This document shows, one piece after another, positions 12,001 through 20,233 of a DNA stretch of 64,000 bases; the first letter of the stretch is position 1, and every line of letters begins with the position of its first letter. A program made the position numbers and the translations under genes. The stretch covers positions 1 to 64,000 of the forward strand of contig CAWAOP010000056.1 in assembly GCA_963783505.1 (NCBI GenBank). Direction: 5' to 3'. This DNA is from BOG-224 sp963783505. GTDB taxonomy: Bacteria; Acidobacteriota; Terriglobia; Bryobacterales; Bryobacteraceae. Below the pieces are notes generated by a model. The model had not been told where the DNA came from, did not search any database, and saw only the letters and a list, made by a program, of their open reading frames with translations.

Positions 12001-12816
12001 ATATTCCGCTTCCGGCATCTCGTGCTTCTTGTCGTTGCCGATTGCCTTGCGGGCGGCCTGCTCGGCGTCATCCGATCCCAGGTTGTAGCGGGCTTCCGCC
12101 AGGTCGAGGTAAAGGGCCGGCAGACGATTGCGGGAGTCCGCGCGCGTCCCGGCGGCGGCGGCTTTCTCGGCGGCCTCGTAGTTCCCGGCATCCAGTTCGA
12201 GATTCGCCAGCAAATGGTAAGAGGAGACGTAGCCGGGGCCGTTCTTGATGGCTTGCTGAAAGGCTTCGCGCGCCGCGTCGGTTCTTCTTTGGGCTTGAAG
12301 CGTCGCGCCAAGGGAAGACAACACCACGGCGCTCTTCGGAAACTCCGTCACCAGCGAGCGCAACTCGCGCTCGGCGGCCGGCCAGTCTTTCGCCTGAATA
12401 GCCTGCTGCGCCCTCTGCCAGCGTGGGCCCGCTCCCGCCGGCAATGAATCGTCGTCCGAATGCAGGACCAAATTGGGCAGAATGCTGTGCTTCTGGAGAG
12501 TATCGTAATCGATCTCGTTTGCAACGTAACCGGTAAGAACGGCCTTCCAGACGCAATCCTGGCGGCCCCAGCCCAGGCTTAACGGATCGTACCAGGAGAA
12601 TTCGCCCGCTTTGTTGGTCCCGGCCACCCAGACGGCCAGCCTGCTGGGGCATACGCGGTAAATGGCGACGGCTTTCGGCGGCGGCGAGCCGTCCTCCATG
12701 ACCACCTTGCCGCGAATATAAACCTCTTGAGCGCGCGCGACGGGGCCGCTAGCCGCAAGAACTCCGATCGCGGCCAGAACCGATACCCGGATTGAGCGCC
12801 TGCGAACCGATGACAT
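9064..12816 (-). CDS. Large secreted TPR protein with C-terminal acidobacterial VWFA-related domain
   Basis: Protein of 1250 residues with a signal peptide (VSVLAAIGVLAASGPVARAQ), an N-terminal carboxypeptidase-regulatory-like segment, TPR-type helices at about residues 130-310, a long unrecognised middle, an Ala-rich linker and a C-terminal von Willebrand A domain. The last resembles the 'VWFA-related acidobacterial' family: LVEVYATVTEG, ITVLDNGKPV, the MIDAS-like DVTGSMR, IIVVFTDGADNASG and a terminal VRAREGYYLD. VWA domains bind metal and mediate protein interaction, and these family members are thought to be envelope or extracellular proteins of unknown role. It is transcribed alone; the nearest upstream gene on the same strand is adk, about 95 bp away. 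The function of the middle region is not recognised. Confidence 0.85.
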   Translation of the reverse strand: MSSVRRRSIRVSVLAAIGVLAASGPVARAQEVYIRGKVVMEDGSPPPKAVAIYRVCPSRLAVWVAGTNKAGEFSWYDPLSLGWGRQDCVWKAVLTGYVANEIDYDTLQKHSILPNLVLHSDDDSLPAGAGPRWQRAQQAIQAKDWPAAERELRSLVTEFPKSAVVLSSLGATLQAQRRTDAAREAFQQAIKNGPGYVSSYHLLANLELDAGNYEAAEKAAAAGTRADSRNRLPALYLDLAEARYNLGSDDAEQAARKAIGNDKKHEMPEAEYVLGLILDAGKDYRSAALHFRKYLELAPNGADAPQARLRADALEEMTRRGETGAAVAAAGAGDRSMAGKDDIAVPGGLKALAAIAGLTGAPSEADFFQEYARRIAQHAADGGSREARVLAENIRTYLTVATELSSMAASAGGRLTLSLDTPANREKASRVLKLLGWRIGKREGEDYIEPADEESDAPRQLVGSALDIDELEMAKALSTGGTYRFEIRPGRASFSGMPVWRGILGGIQPGAFLEALARNPRAAGAYGALASAGPSVTEGMAAAIGLAALVNRYGDALRLYGDSFRVEGGRAETPGGPAADDAWTELAGVTPRNPAAFFPALLQRDQGKLAAFYFAVWSGDEVHRRYITASAARAGLYYKWFKTPDDFRPLAGETGPRWRQDLFRDLPLDGDGRIHFPGGRGAWTNSASDDDTALLGLATLQALPPVAALEAKRGRPLDEGSARLLSQRYSSWRYLFPYFEKLPALNPADFEALAAFEKSAAARPVDIRRAVLGEWHSLVKLAELGRAAGSLDDRAAARAFHRACEAASAPDHAAQALAALREMTGNDGDPDAAVTSRLLRLDDDRKAAFDFIRDSQKAPRLSAAVSHGAETAAALLGVVYGALLEPDTLLLSEDPHLLSRHEFLGGRGAVMFPPSTAELIDEPSGSYLQGGFMTFEAVAASLARGAALPASQEPAAAAVVAAAVASPSAPRAAPARRPAADPLAEAYFRADARLVEVYATVTEGSHYIDDLDRADITVLDNGKPVSTKAFESCTSPVSVALLLDVTGSMRTALPALKSSAIRLIDELRSIDSVAVYSFNREVYELQPFTRNKDAARRAVLGVRAIGVTGLNDALVRVTRDVTARSGKKIIVVFTDGADNASGLSSDVAIRRAKEAGVPIYTIAHGEALTLAELLINLQTLATSTGGLSFAIRDPSGIAGVFQRVSDDITHGYLLAFQPEGKNDHSWHKIEIVLKQNQFRKVRAREGYYLD

Positions 12817-12911
12817 GCCGAACCGCTTCCTGGAAGTTATAGCGCTTCGAGAGCCAACAACGGAGTATATCGCGGCTACCCGGCCCCGCGCACGCGCCCG
12901 TGTGGGCCGCG

Positions 12912-13577
12912 TCAGGCGTTCACCGCGGAGGCCGCCGATTCGAGAATGATCCGCTCGATGGCCTGACGGACGTTATCCATGCCGATGGCGCCGTCGATCT
13001 TACGGACCGCCGCTTCGCCATACCATCCGAGGATGGGGCCGGTCAGTTGCTCGTAAGCGCGCAGACGTTCGCGGATAGTCGCTTCCTGGTCGTCAACGCG
13101 CGTAATCAATTCGGCGCCGTCGTTATCGCAGCGGCCTTCGACGCGCGGAGGCTGCCCGATGACGTTGTAGATCGCCTTGCAGACCGGGCACTGACGCCGC
13201 GCGGTGAGGCGGCTTACCAGTTCCTCGTCGGGGACATCGAGGTGAATGACGATGGGTGCAGGCAAGCCACTTTGCCGCAGAATCCCGGAAAAGTGTTGAG
13301 CCTGAGGCACGGTGCGAGGATAACCATCCAGCAGGAAGCCCGCGGCGCAATCGGGCTCCGCGATGCGCTCGGCCACGATGCCGTTGGTGACCTCGTCGGG
13401 AACAAGCCCTCCCGAGGCCATGATGGCCGCCGCCATCTTGCCCAGTTCCGTGCCGGCCTTGACGGCGGCGCGGAACATCTCTCCCGTGGAGATGGCCGGA
13501 ATGCCGAAACGTCTGGCGACGAACACGGCCTGCGTGCCCTTCCCGCATCCGGGCGGGCCGAATAAAAGAACGATCAA
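12912..13577 (-). CDS. adk: Adenylate kinase
   Basis: Interconverts ATP + AMP and 2 ADP. The P-loop GPPGCGKGTQ is at the N terminus, with the AMP-binding region (ISTGEMFR), GFLLDGYPRT, and a LID segment holding CPVC...C and a following D, a zinc-type LID. The length of about 221 residues is normal. The start chosen is a TTG at 13577 because a perfect GGAGGT sits five bases upstream and the protein then begins (M)IVLLFGPPGCGKG, as expected. A further upstream ATG would add 22 unlikely residues. It is separated from the ribosomal genes it often accompanies. Confidence 0.95.
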   Translation of the reverse strand: MIVLLFGPPGCGKGTQAVFVARRFGIPAISTGEMFRAAVKAGTELGKMAAAIMASGGLVPDEVTNGIVAERIAEPDCAAGFLLDGYPRTVPQAQHFSGILRQSGLPAPIVIHLDVPDEELVSRLTARRQCPVCKAIYNVIGQPPRVEGRCDNDGAELITRVDDQEATIRERLRAYEQLTGPILGWYGEAAVRKIDGAIGMDNVRQAIERIILESAASAVNA

Positions 13578-13803
13578 GAAAGACCTCCCTAGGGCCGCCG
13601 GCGTCCGGAAGAATACAAGAATGCGAGGTATGAGAAGACCCAATATACGGACGCCGCGGTCCTAATCGCAGGCTAACGTCTGGCGTGGAGCCAGTCAAGC
13701 GAGAGAGGGGCGCGGCCAAAAATGAAGGCGTCTCCCTTGCCGGAGCATTCCGCCGGGATCGGCCGAGACTCGCCAAAGATTGGGCAAGGCCGCGTGAACT
13801 CCG

Positions 13804-13999
13804 GCCTCCGCTCCCTTACGGTCGCGGCTCGGCTTGGGGGCGCGCAGCATCACCCCAGGCCCAGTAATCCGTTCGGCGGCCGGAGAGGTGTGAAACGCGG
13901 ACTGATCGAGGTCGCGCGGCATTTTGCCAGGCCCGCTACGGATACCCGCGAAGTATCACGCGGCCCCGAGCCGAGCCGCGACCGTAAGGGAGCGGAGGC
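13804..13999. repeat. Inverted repeat, 36-nt arms differing at one base, GAGCCGCGACCGTAAGGGAG type
   Basis: The arm at 13804-13839 is the reverse complement of 13964-13999 with 35 of 36 positions matching. About 124 bp lie between them without a plausible gene. Related strings (CGCGACCGT..GGGAGCGG) occur near 55,120 and 58,240, so this is a dispersed palindrome family distinct from the GTGGGGC type. Confidence 0.75.
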
Positions 14000-14071
14000 C
14001 CGGCGGTCGCGGAGCGGGGCCGCGACATGCGAGCCTCTGTAAGCCGCTCACACAGCGAGTGGGAAGGGGAG

Positions 14072-14609
14072 CTACGGAATCGCAATCAGCAGGCCGCCGC
14101 TCACTCCGATGGAACGCTCGCGCCCACGCCCGAAGCCGTGCTCGTAGCCTGGTTCGAGATACCAGCCGAATCGGTGTTTCCTGGAGGGCCAGAACATAAA
14201 ATCAAGTGCTATTTCAGCGGCAAAGGAGTTCGTGGTTACGCCGGACTCCCTCGAATGAACCCAGGCCGGCCCGGCGCCCAACATAAACTCCGCCTTTTCG
14301 GAGAGCGTCCAAGGCTTCTTGAACAGAAGGTCGGTGTCCCATTCCGCCGAGTGAGGGCCAAAACTCCGCGTTACGCCCCCTTCGAGTTCCAACCACTTCT
14401 CGATAGGCGTAACCTCAACGGCGACCGTGGGGCCGAAGCTCCGTCCCCAGTCTTTGACATTCCACGAAGCCGCTCCGCCAACTTCGAGGACCGCGGCAGC
14501 CTCCTTCTCCGCCGATTGCGCGAAGGCGGAGTCCGGAGCAGAGAAGAAAAGAAGCCAAGCAGAGGAGTATGGTAGCTTTCACTGGATGCGCTCGTACCAA
14601 GGCTCTCAC
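14072..14609 (-). CDS. Predicted outer-membrane beta-barrel protein (interrupted)
   Basis: Begins with a signal peptide (VKATILLCLASFLLCS). It continues after a frame break at about 14,541-14,550, in a run of A/T, with AAVLEVGGAASWNVKDWG and alternating strand-like segments (LELEGGVTRSFG, AEFMLGAGPAWVHS, IALDFMFWP, FGWYLEPGYEHGFG), ending in GGLLIAIP. The alternating pattern and the aromatic residues suggest a small barrel of about 175 residues in the outer membrane. No specific family is recognised. The break can be repaired by a one-base indel. It stands between repeats and has no operon partner. Confidence 0.6.
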
Positions 14610-14699
14610 ATCCGCGGATTGGACGCGAATTCATCGAGGTCGCGGAAGCCGGGTGCATTGCTTAGCCTCGCGGAACAGAGTGGCGATGCACTGACTCCG

Positions 14700-14807
14700 T
14701 CGGGCAGGTTGGCATCCTGCCGCCGGTTGGTAACCGGCGTTCTTCGATCCTGTGCGCACGTCCGAAGGCGGGTTGCCAACCCGCCGCAGGTTACCAACCT
14801 GCCCCAC
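14700..14807. repeat. Compound palindromic element ending CTGCCCCAC
   Basis: Contains GGCAGGTTGGCATCCTGCC, GCCGGTTGGTAACCGGC and GGCGGGTTGCCAACCCGCC hairpins in series and ends in AACCTGCCCCAC, the terminus shared by the GTGGGGC element family. No gene is supported between the barrel gene and the HNH gene apart from this element. Confidence 0.7.
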
Positions 14808-14895
14808 ATGCCCGCGGGCATCGTCACTGTCTTCTACTGGCAGAGATCCCCAATGCTCACAGGCTCAGTCTTTTCCGGCGCTTTGTTCATTGAGT

Positions 14896-15690
14896 TCAGC
14901 GCACCGGCAAGGCCTCTATGGCGGCCACTCGTTCTTGGAGCTTTTGGTTGAACGCCTTTCCATCCCGACCATAATGAACTTTACGGTGGCAATTTGGACA
15001 GAGAGCGACGGCTTTTCTGGGGTGATCGGGGCCGTCATCCGCCAACCGGTCTATGTGGTGAGCTTCATGAAAGGGCGAGCCGTCCGGCGTTACAAACGGT
15101 GCCCCAGATCGGCAACCTTCGCAATGCCTATTGGCACGCTTCAGCACATAGAAGCGAATTGCCCATGACCGGGCTCGAATGATGGCCTGACGCGCCTGGG
15201 GGGCGACGGACTTACCCATGGACATCAGAGCCACTGCTCTAAGTTCGGCGAGACTGGCAGGTTTCAGTGTCTTTTCGGCGAGATCTGAAACGGGAATGCC
15301 CTTTGTCCTCCGACTTCGGATGAATTCTCTGATGCGATGGGCGACGCTGGGGTCTGGCGTGTGGATGCTCCGTGGATAGTTCGCCCATTTCAGGGTTGGC
15401 AGGCGCCTCTGAATTGAGGCCAAGGAGATGGGGGGCTCGATGAGCAGTATGGAGCCAATCGCCGTTCCATGCCGTCTCGGCCAGTCGGCCCTGGGCCTCG
15501 GACTCGACAGAATGCCGCCGGTGGCGAAAAACCCAAAGCCGCCGACATAGAACACCACCTCGTCTCCTATGGCAGCCGACCTCGGCGTCACCCAAGTCGG
15601 TGTGCTGACGGAGCCCTTCTGCGCGGCCCGCTCCAACCACTTCTTATCACCGTTCTTCACGCCAGCTTGGACGATGTGTAAGTCCGGCAT
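14896..15690 (-). CDS. HNH endonuclease with EVE/PUA-like N-terminal segment
   Basis: 264 residues. The C terminus carries an HNH nuclease site: HCEGC, then FHEAHHIDRLADDGPDH and ALCPNCHRKVHYG, with paired cysteines for zinc and the catalytic histidines. The N-terminal 100 residues include DEVVFYVGGFGFFATGGI, which resembles EVE/PUA-like modified-base readers, so a modification-dependent restriction enzyme of the McrA type is plausible. That role is inference. It starts three bases after the stop of the preceding secreted-protein gene, so it may be co-transcribed, although its function looks unrelated and accessory. No methyltransferase is next to it. Confidence 0.8.
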   Translation of the reverse strand: MPDLHIVQAGVKNGDKKWLERAAQKGSVSTPTWVTPRSAAIGDEVVFYVGGFGFFATGGILSSPRPRADWPRRHGTAIGSILLIEPPISLASIQRRLPTLKWANYPRSIHTPDPSVAHRIREFIRSRRTKGIPVSDLAEKTLKPASLAELRAVALMSMGKSVAPQARQAIIRARSWAIRFYVLKRANRHCEGCRSGAPFVTPDGSPFHEAHHIDRLADDGPDHPRKAVALCPNCHRKVHYGRDGKAFNQKLQERVAAIEALPVR

Positions 15691-15693
15691 GCC

Positions 15694-16827
15694 CTAATAC
15701 TTCTTCAGCTCTTCCACCAGCGCCGGCAGGCCCTTCTTGCGGTAGATATCCGTCAGGCGTTGTTCTTCCGTCGAGGGCGCTAGCAGACCGAGCAGGGAGG
15801 CGTCCTGGAGACTCTGGCGGGTCGGAACCCACACTTGTCCGTCGGAGAATTCCACCTGGCTCACGAAGCTCGATATGCTCTGTACGTTCACCGGGTGTCC
15901 GTCGCGCGAGAACACCAGCGCCGTATCCTGCAACACGCGCGCGCTTTGGCCGGGGCGCAACATCAGGTCGGGGCCGGAGGCGGGCAGGGAAGCGGCCATA
16001 TACTCCTGCCCCGCCCGATCCTTCAGCAGGCACCCGAGCTCGACGTACTTGATGACGCGGTTCGAGGCGTTCCGCACTTCGATCCGCGGCTCGCTGGCTT
16101 CGTTGCCGGAGACGCGCGCCTCGCCGTTAGTGGGCGTCACGGGCGAATCCGGAATTCGCAGGAACGCGAACTTCACCAGGTCGCCCAAAGGCGCCGGCGC
16201 GGCGGCGGATGTTACCGCGGGACCGCCTCGCGTCACGCGCACATCCAAGCGCGGCCGCCCGGCTTGGCGTGCGAGGCTTTCCACCATCGCGGTCCTCAGC
16301 CCGTCTGCGCCGGCTTGCGCCAGCACGCGCTTGAAATGCGCGCGGTCGCGTTCGGCTTCCATCTCCCACGCGGTCATGGTTCGCCGCGAGTTCAGCCGGT
16401 CCTCGCCGTAGAACGTCAGATCCTGAAAGAGGACGCCATCCAGGCTGACCTTCACGAGCTTATTCGTTACCGCCTGCGTGGGCCGCATCAACTGCATCTC
16501 GATGCGGGCCGGAAACGTCTCGCCCGGCGCCACGTGCAGGCTTGGATACGCCACCGATCCTTTGCCGCCCAGCGCGGCTTCCTGCGTCACCACGCGAAGA
16601 GTCACTCCCGAGATCGCGCGCTGGCCGACGTTCCGCAGCGTCATGGAAACGCGCACGTCGATCACCATCGCGGCTCCCCGCGCCGCCGCGCGCGACTGAT
16701 CCGTCAGAGTGCTGGCCTGCAACACCACGGGTGAGTCGCTTGGAAACTCGATGTTGATCGAGCCGCCGGGTAGCGGCACATCCTGCGCCAGAAGCGGCGC
16801 CGCCGCGAGCAAGCCGAGAATGGGCAA
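15694..16827 (-). CDS. Secreted protein of unknown function, in sigma/anti-sigma operon
   Basis: About 378 residues, not assigned to a family. It starts with a short signal peptide (LPILGLLAAAPLLAQDV). Two beta-sandwich-like segments follow, with phrases such as VDVRVSMTLRNVGQRAISGV and IEVRNASNRVIKYVELGCLL, typical of extracellular modules that describe structural contacts. The open frame extends upstream, but that part overlaps the anti-sigma gene in another frame and is Arg/Gly-rich junk. A TTG at 16827, just past the anti-sigma stop, is the likely start, without a strong SD. Its place downstream of the sigma and anti-sigma genes suggests it is a regulon or operon member. Confidence 0.65.
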   Translation of the reverse strand: MPILGLLAAAPLLAQDVPLPGGSINIEFPSDSPVVLQASTLTDQSRAAARGAAMVIDVRVSMTLRNVGQRAISGVTLRVVTQEAALGGKGSVAYPSLHVAPGETFPARIEMQLMRPTQAVTNKLVKVSLDGVLFQDLTFYGEDRLNSRRTMTAWEMEAERDRAHFKRVLAQAGADGLRTAMVESLARQAGRPRLDVRVTRGGPAVTSAAAPAPLGDLVKFAFLRIPDSPVTPTNGEARVSGNEASEPRIEVRNASNRVIKYVELGCLLKDRAGQEYMAASLPASGPDLMLRPGQSARVLQDTALVFSRDGHPVNVQSISSFVSQVEFSDGQVWVPTRQSLQDASLLGLLAPSTEEQRLTDIYRKKGLPALVEELKKY

Positions 16828-16838
16828 CCAGCGATGGT

Positions 16839-17417
16839 CTAATTCGCATAAACGGTCGCTACCGTCACGTAGTTCGTTTCGGAATCCACGTAACTGGCCC
16901 TCATGGCGCCCTGCGCGCCCGGCATGTAGGTGACGTCCTTGGCCTCGGAGCCCGAGTGGAGCAGCCGTAGCGAGGAACCGCCCTCGCGAACCTGAACTCC
17001 GTTGGGAGTCGATTGAAACTCCACGCCGGCCGTGTTCCCCGCTTCGTTGGGCGGAGCGGGACGCTGCTGGAGGATCACTCCCGTCGCCACCAGCACGATG
17101 ACGCTCGCAAAGGCCAGCGCGGCGCGGGCGCCGGAGAAGAACGCCGGAACCCGCTCCGGCCGCGCGCCCGCGGCTACACATTCGCCGGCCGCGAGGCCGA
17201 CGCGGATGTTGGCTTTCATCTCGGCCGCCAAGCGGTTCCAGGCAAGGCCAGGGATCTCCGCAAGCCCCGGCAGAGCCGAGCGCGCAGCTTCGAATTCCGC
17301 GAGCTCCGCGCGGCATTGCCCGCAATTTGCCAGATGGCGCCGGATTCGCCACGCGGCGAGCGGTCCCAGGTCGCCGCCCGCGTGCAATGCCAGCGCCGCT
17401 TGATCCGGATGCTTCAT
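16839..17417 (-). CDS. Membrane anti-sigma factor with zinc-finger (ZAS-like) domain
   Basis: 192 residues. The N terminus has RRHLANCGQCRAELAEF, the HxxxCxxC anti-sigma zinc motif that clamps an ECF sigma factor. One TM helix (ALAFASVIVLVATGVIL, about 100-116) is followed by an extracytoplasmic part of about 70 residues. The gene follows the sigma factor gene by four bases, the standard arrangement for a cognate pair. The signal sensed by the outer part is unknown. Confidence 0.88.
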   Translation of the reverse strand: MKHPDQAALALHAGGDLGPLAAWRIRRHLANCGQCRAELAEFEAARSALPGLAEIPGLAWNRLAAEMKANIRVGLAAGECVAAGARPERVPAFFSGARAALAFASVIVLVATGVILQQRPAPPNEAGNTAGVEFQSTPNGVQVREGGSSLRLLHSGSEAKDVTYMPGAQGAMRASYVDSETNYVTVATVYAN

Positions 17418-17421
17418 CGTC

Positions 17422-17970
17422 CTACCGCTTTCTACCCTTCATATACTTGCGAAACTTGGTGCGGGCATTGGCTATGTGCGACCGCACGGTGGCCTTGGAA
17501 CATCCCAGCCGGCTGGCCACCTCTTCCGCCGGAAGACCTTCCATATCGCGCAACAGAAGCGCCGCCCGTTCGCGGGGGCTCAAGAGACGGAGTCCGTCTT
17601 CCAGGTAATCCTTCTGTTCGCTCCGGAGAACCGCCTCCTCCGGACTTTCCTCGTTGCTTCGGGAGGTCTCCGGCAATTCGCAAAACACGGCCCTGCCGCT
17701 GCGGCGCTGAAAGTCGATGGCCGTATTGGTGGCAATCCTCGAAAGCCAGTGCGCCGCTTTGGCCTCGTCGCGAAGCTGATCCTGCCGCTGAAGCGCCTTG
17801 ATGAAGGCCTCCTGGGTAAGATCCTGGGCGTCGGCCACGTTGCCCACAATCCGGTAAATCTGGACGAAGATCCGCCGTAAGTGCTCGGAAACAAAGCGGT
17901 CCTGCCGTTCCCGGAGGTCCAGGCCGGATTCCATTACCTCGCCCATGGGCCAAGTCAATACGGTTTCCAC
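17422..17970 (-). CDS. ECF-type RNA polymerase sigma-70 factor
   Basis: 182 residues with only regions 2 and 4. Region 2 contains RIVGNVADAQDLTQEAFIKA and region 4 contains LSPRERAALLLRDMEGLPAE with EVASRLGCSKATVRSHIANA, a helix-turn-helix. It directs polymerase to a small regulon and is probably held by the anti-sigma factor encoded just downstream. The start is uncertain: a GTG at 17970 or ATGs at 17946 and 17934, none with an ideal SD. The conserved domain begins after the last of these. Confidence 0.92.
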   Translation of the reverse strand: METVLTWPMGEVMESGLDLRERQDRFVSEHLRRIFVQIYRIVGNVADAQDLTQEAFIKALQRQDQLRDEAKAAHWLSRIATNTAIDFQRRSGRAVFCELPETSRSNEESPEEAVLRSEQKDYLEDGLRLLSPRERAALLLRDMEGLPAEEVASRLGCSKATVRSHIANARTKFRKYMKGRKR

Positions 17971-18057
17971 AGGTTCTAAGAAAGATGACGATGAATCGGT
18001 GGAAACGTGGAGTCGAATGCGCGGTTCGCCCGCTGTGGCTATTCTACCCGGAGTTCT

Positions 18058-20109
18058 CTAGCGCGCGGGCGTCAGGCGGATGGCGCAGCCTCCGCCGGGG
18101 CCGAGTTTCAGCTTCAGGGTGGTCTTCGCGTCCACGCGCTGGCGGGTCATCACGCTGTCTTTCGGGTCTTTCGCGGCGTTGGGACCGTCGGCGTAAATCT
18201 CGGCGTTGTACGAACCGGAGCCAAGGAACGCGAGCGGCAGATCGAGTTCCCGCGGGTCCCAGTTGGTGACGCTGCCCACGTACCATTCCTGCCCGCCGCG
18301 GCGCGCCACGGTGATGAACCGCGCGGGGCGGCCGTTGATGACGCGCGTCTCATCCCAAGTGGCGGGAACGGCCTTCAGGAACTCGGTCTCTTTCTGGCCA
18401 TCGTAGGCCGCGGGGTGGTCGGCGACCATCTGGAACGGGCTCTCGAAAACCACGAAGAGCGCCGTCTGGTGAGCGCGCGTGCCCATCACCATGGGGCCGG
18501 AACCGCGAGCGACGAACTCTTCCCTGGTGACGTTATCGAAGCCGCCGGGAGTGTAATCCATCGGGCCCGCTAACATGCGCGTGAAGGGCAGCGTGGTGTT
18601 GTGGACCGGCGTTTCGCGCGCGCTCCACCGGTTGTATTCGGCCCCCATCACGCCCTCGCGCGTCAGCACGTTGGGATAGGTGCGGCGCAGTCCGTCGGGC
18701 TTGAAAGCGCCGTGATAGTCGAGCATCAAATGATGGTCGGCGGCCTTCTTCGCGATGGTACGGTACCAGTTGACCATCCATTGGTCGGCGCGGTCCATGA
18801 AGTCGATCTTCACGCCGGCGATGCCCCACTTCTCAAACAGCGGGAAGGCCTGGTCCACCTGGCGGTTCATGTCCGTCCAATGCGACCACAACCAAAGGCG
18901 CACGTTTTTCGATTTGGCGTAGTCCACCAGCCCGGGCATATCGATGTTGGGATTGGTTGTAGTGAGGTCCGTACCGGAGCCATTCGCGCCGCGGCCGCCG
19001 GCAGTTCGGCCCGCCCAGCCTGCGTCGATCAGCATGTAGGGGAAACCCATGCGCGAGGCGAAGTCGATGTAGTACTTCATCGAATCGGTGTTCATGCCGC
19101 CGCGAGCGCCCCGCACCAGGCCGCCGGACCACCAATCCCAAGCTGTTTTTCCGGGTTTGACCCATGACGTATCGAACGCGGGCGGCGGGTTCAAATTGAC
19201 CACCATGTTCGATTCGACGAGGCGCCCCGGTTCGTCCGCGATCATCAGCACGCGCCAGGGCGAATTGCCTGGCGCAGGCTTAATCACCGAAAGCATGGAC
19301 GCTTCAGCCTTCGCGTCGAGAGGCCACGGAATGTGCGGCGCGGTGGCGTCTTCCACGCGCGGAGCCAGGCGCGACACGAGCACGTTCTGGTTCTGCTGGC
19401 CGGTTCCGTGAACGAACAAGCCCGCCCAATCGTCGATGTTGGCTTCCGTCAGCCCAACCCACGCCACGCCCGGCACTTCGAGCAGCACAGGCAAACCGAT
19501 CAGATAATCGCGATGCAGGCCTTCGATGGTCAGCTCGTGATAGTCGTCTTCGCTCGAGGTTTGGAAATCGCTCAGGATGAGCGACCACGTGGTGGCGTCC
19601 TTCGAGAAGCGGAACTGAGTGGCTTCGTTGACGACGCGTAACTCGGCGAGGCCCGGCTGGCTCGGCACGGCGTAGCGGAAGGCGATGCCATCGTCATAGG
19701 CGCGCGCTTCGATGTTGATGCGGCGGTTGGGCGCGGCCGTCTCCGCGGTTGCGACGGTGAGGGCATTATAGTGATCGCGAATCGAATTGGCCTTGCCTGC
19801 GACCGCGTGCCACGTCTCATCGTGGTTGGATGGCTGCGAGGATTCGATGCGGACCGCGGAGCCGAGCACGGGCGAGTTCTCCAGAATCAATCCGAGGTTG
19901 GACCAATCCATGACCGGCTTGCCGCGGAAGACGACGCGGTACGCAAGCTGGCCGCCGGCCGCCTGCACGTTCGGTCCACTCACAGTGGCGATGGCGATTT
20001 CGAGATCGCCGTTAGGTGATTTCAATGTGGCCTGGCCGGTTTGGGCGAGGGCGGGGAGCGGGGCCAACAACAGAACAGTTGCGAGGAGTGAGGGTCTGCT
20101 CGTGATCAC
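18058..20109 (-). CDS. Glycoside hydrolase family 97 (alpha-glucosidase/alpha-galactosidase type)
   Basis: 683 residues with a signal peptide (LLATVLLLAPLPALAQ), so periplasmic or secreted. N-terminal beta-sandwich (about 25-280), then a (beta/alpha)8 barrel with GFPYMLIDAGWAG, VRLWLWSHWTDM and AGVKIDFMDRADQWMVNWY, and a C-terminal beta domain with GRPARFITVARRGGQEWYVG. The Asp in KIDFMDR sits where retaining family members have their nucleophile. The usual inverting members instead use Glu residues, so the linkage specificity is not settled here. No SusCD-like or other glycan genes are adjacent. The length is typical for the family. Confidence 0.92.
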   Translation of the reverse strand: MITSRPSLLATVLLLAPLPALAQTGQATLKSPNGDLEIAIATVSGPNVQAAGGQLAYRVVFRGKPVMDWSNLGLILENSPVLGSAVRIESSQPSNHDETWHAVAGKANSIRDHYNALTVATAETAAPNRRINIEARAYDDGIAFRYAVPSQPGLAELRVVNEATQFRFSKDATTWSLILSDFQTSSEDDYHELTIEGLHRDYLIGLPVLLEVPGVAWVGLTEANIDDWAGLFVHGTGQQNQNVLVSRLAPRVEDATAPHIPWPLDAKAEASMLSVIKPAPGNSPWRVLMIADEPGRLVESNMVVNLNPPPAFDTSWVKPGKTAWDWWSGGLVRGARGGMNTDSMKYYIDFASRMGFPYMLIDAGWAGRTAGGRGANGSGTDLTTTNPNIDMPGLVDYAKSKNVRLWLWSHWTDMNRQVDQAFPLFEKWGIAGVKIDFMDRADQWMVNWYRTIAKKAADHHLMLDYHGAFKPDGLRRTYPNVLTREGVMGAEYNRWSARETPVHNTTLPFTRMLAGPMDYTPGGFDNVTREEFVARGSGPMVMGTRAHQTALFVVFESPFQMVADHPAAYDGQKETEFLKAVPATWDETRVINGRPARFITVARRGGQEWYVGSVTNWDPRELDLPLAFLGSGSYNAEIYADGPNAAKDPKDSVMTRQRVDAKTTLKLKLGPGGGCAIRLTPAR

Positions 20110-20233
20110 GTGAACCTCCAGAACCGGATTGTACTGCGCTGCTACCGCTTCGGGGGAGCGACGCTTCGCCCGCGAGGCCCTTCGGCGGGGCGCGCCTGCG
20201 CCGAACCGCGCTAGTGAGTACCATTTGCTCTTT

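Noticed and set aside
13685..14042. Small rightward frames around the 13.8 kb repeat
   Set aside because: Their sequence is repeat-derived (PSRDRKGA-type peptides) and is an artefact of the palindrome.
15694..17352. Single 552-codon gene including the anti-sigma region
   Set aside because: The N-terminal 170 codons overlap the anti-sigma gene in another frame and lack protein-like features. The real gene starts near 16,827 with a signal peptide.
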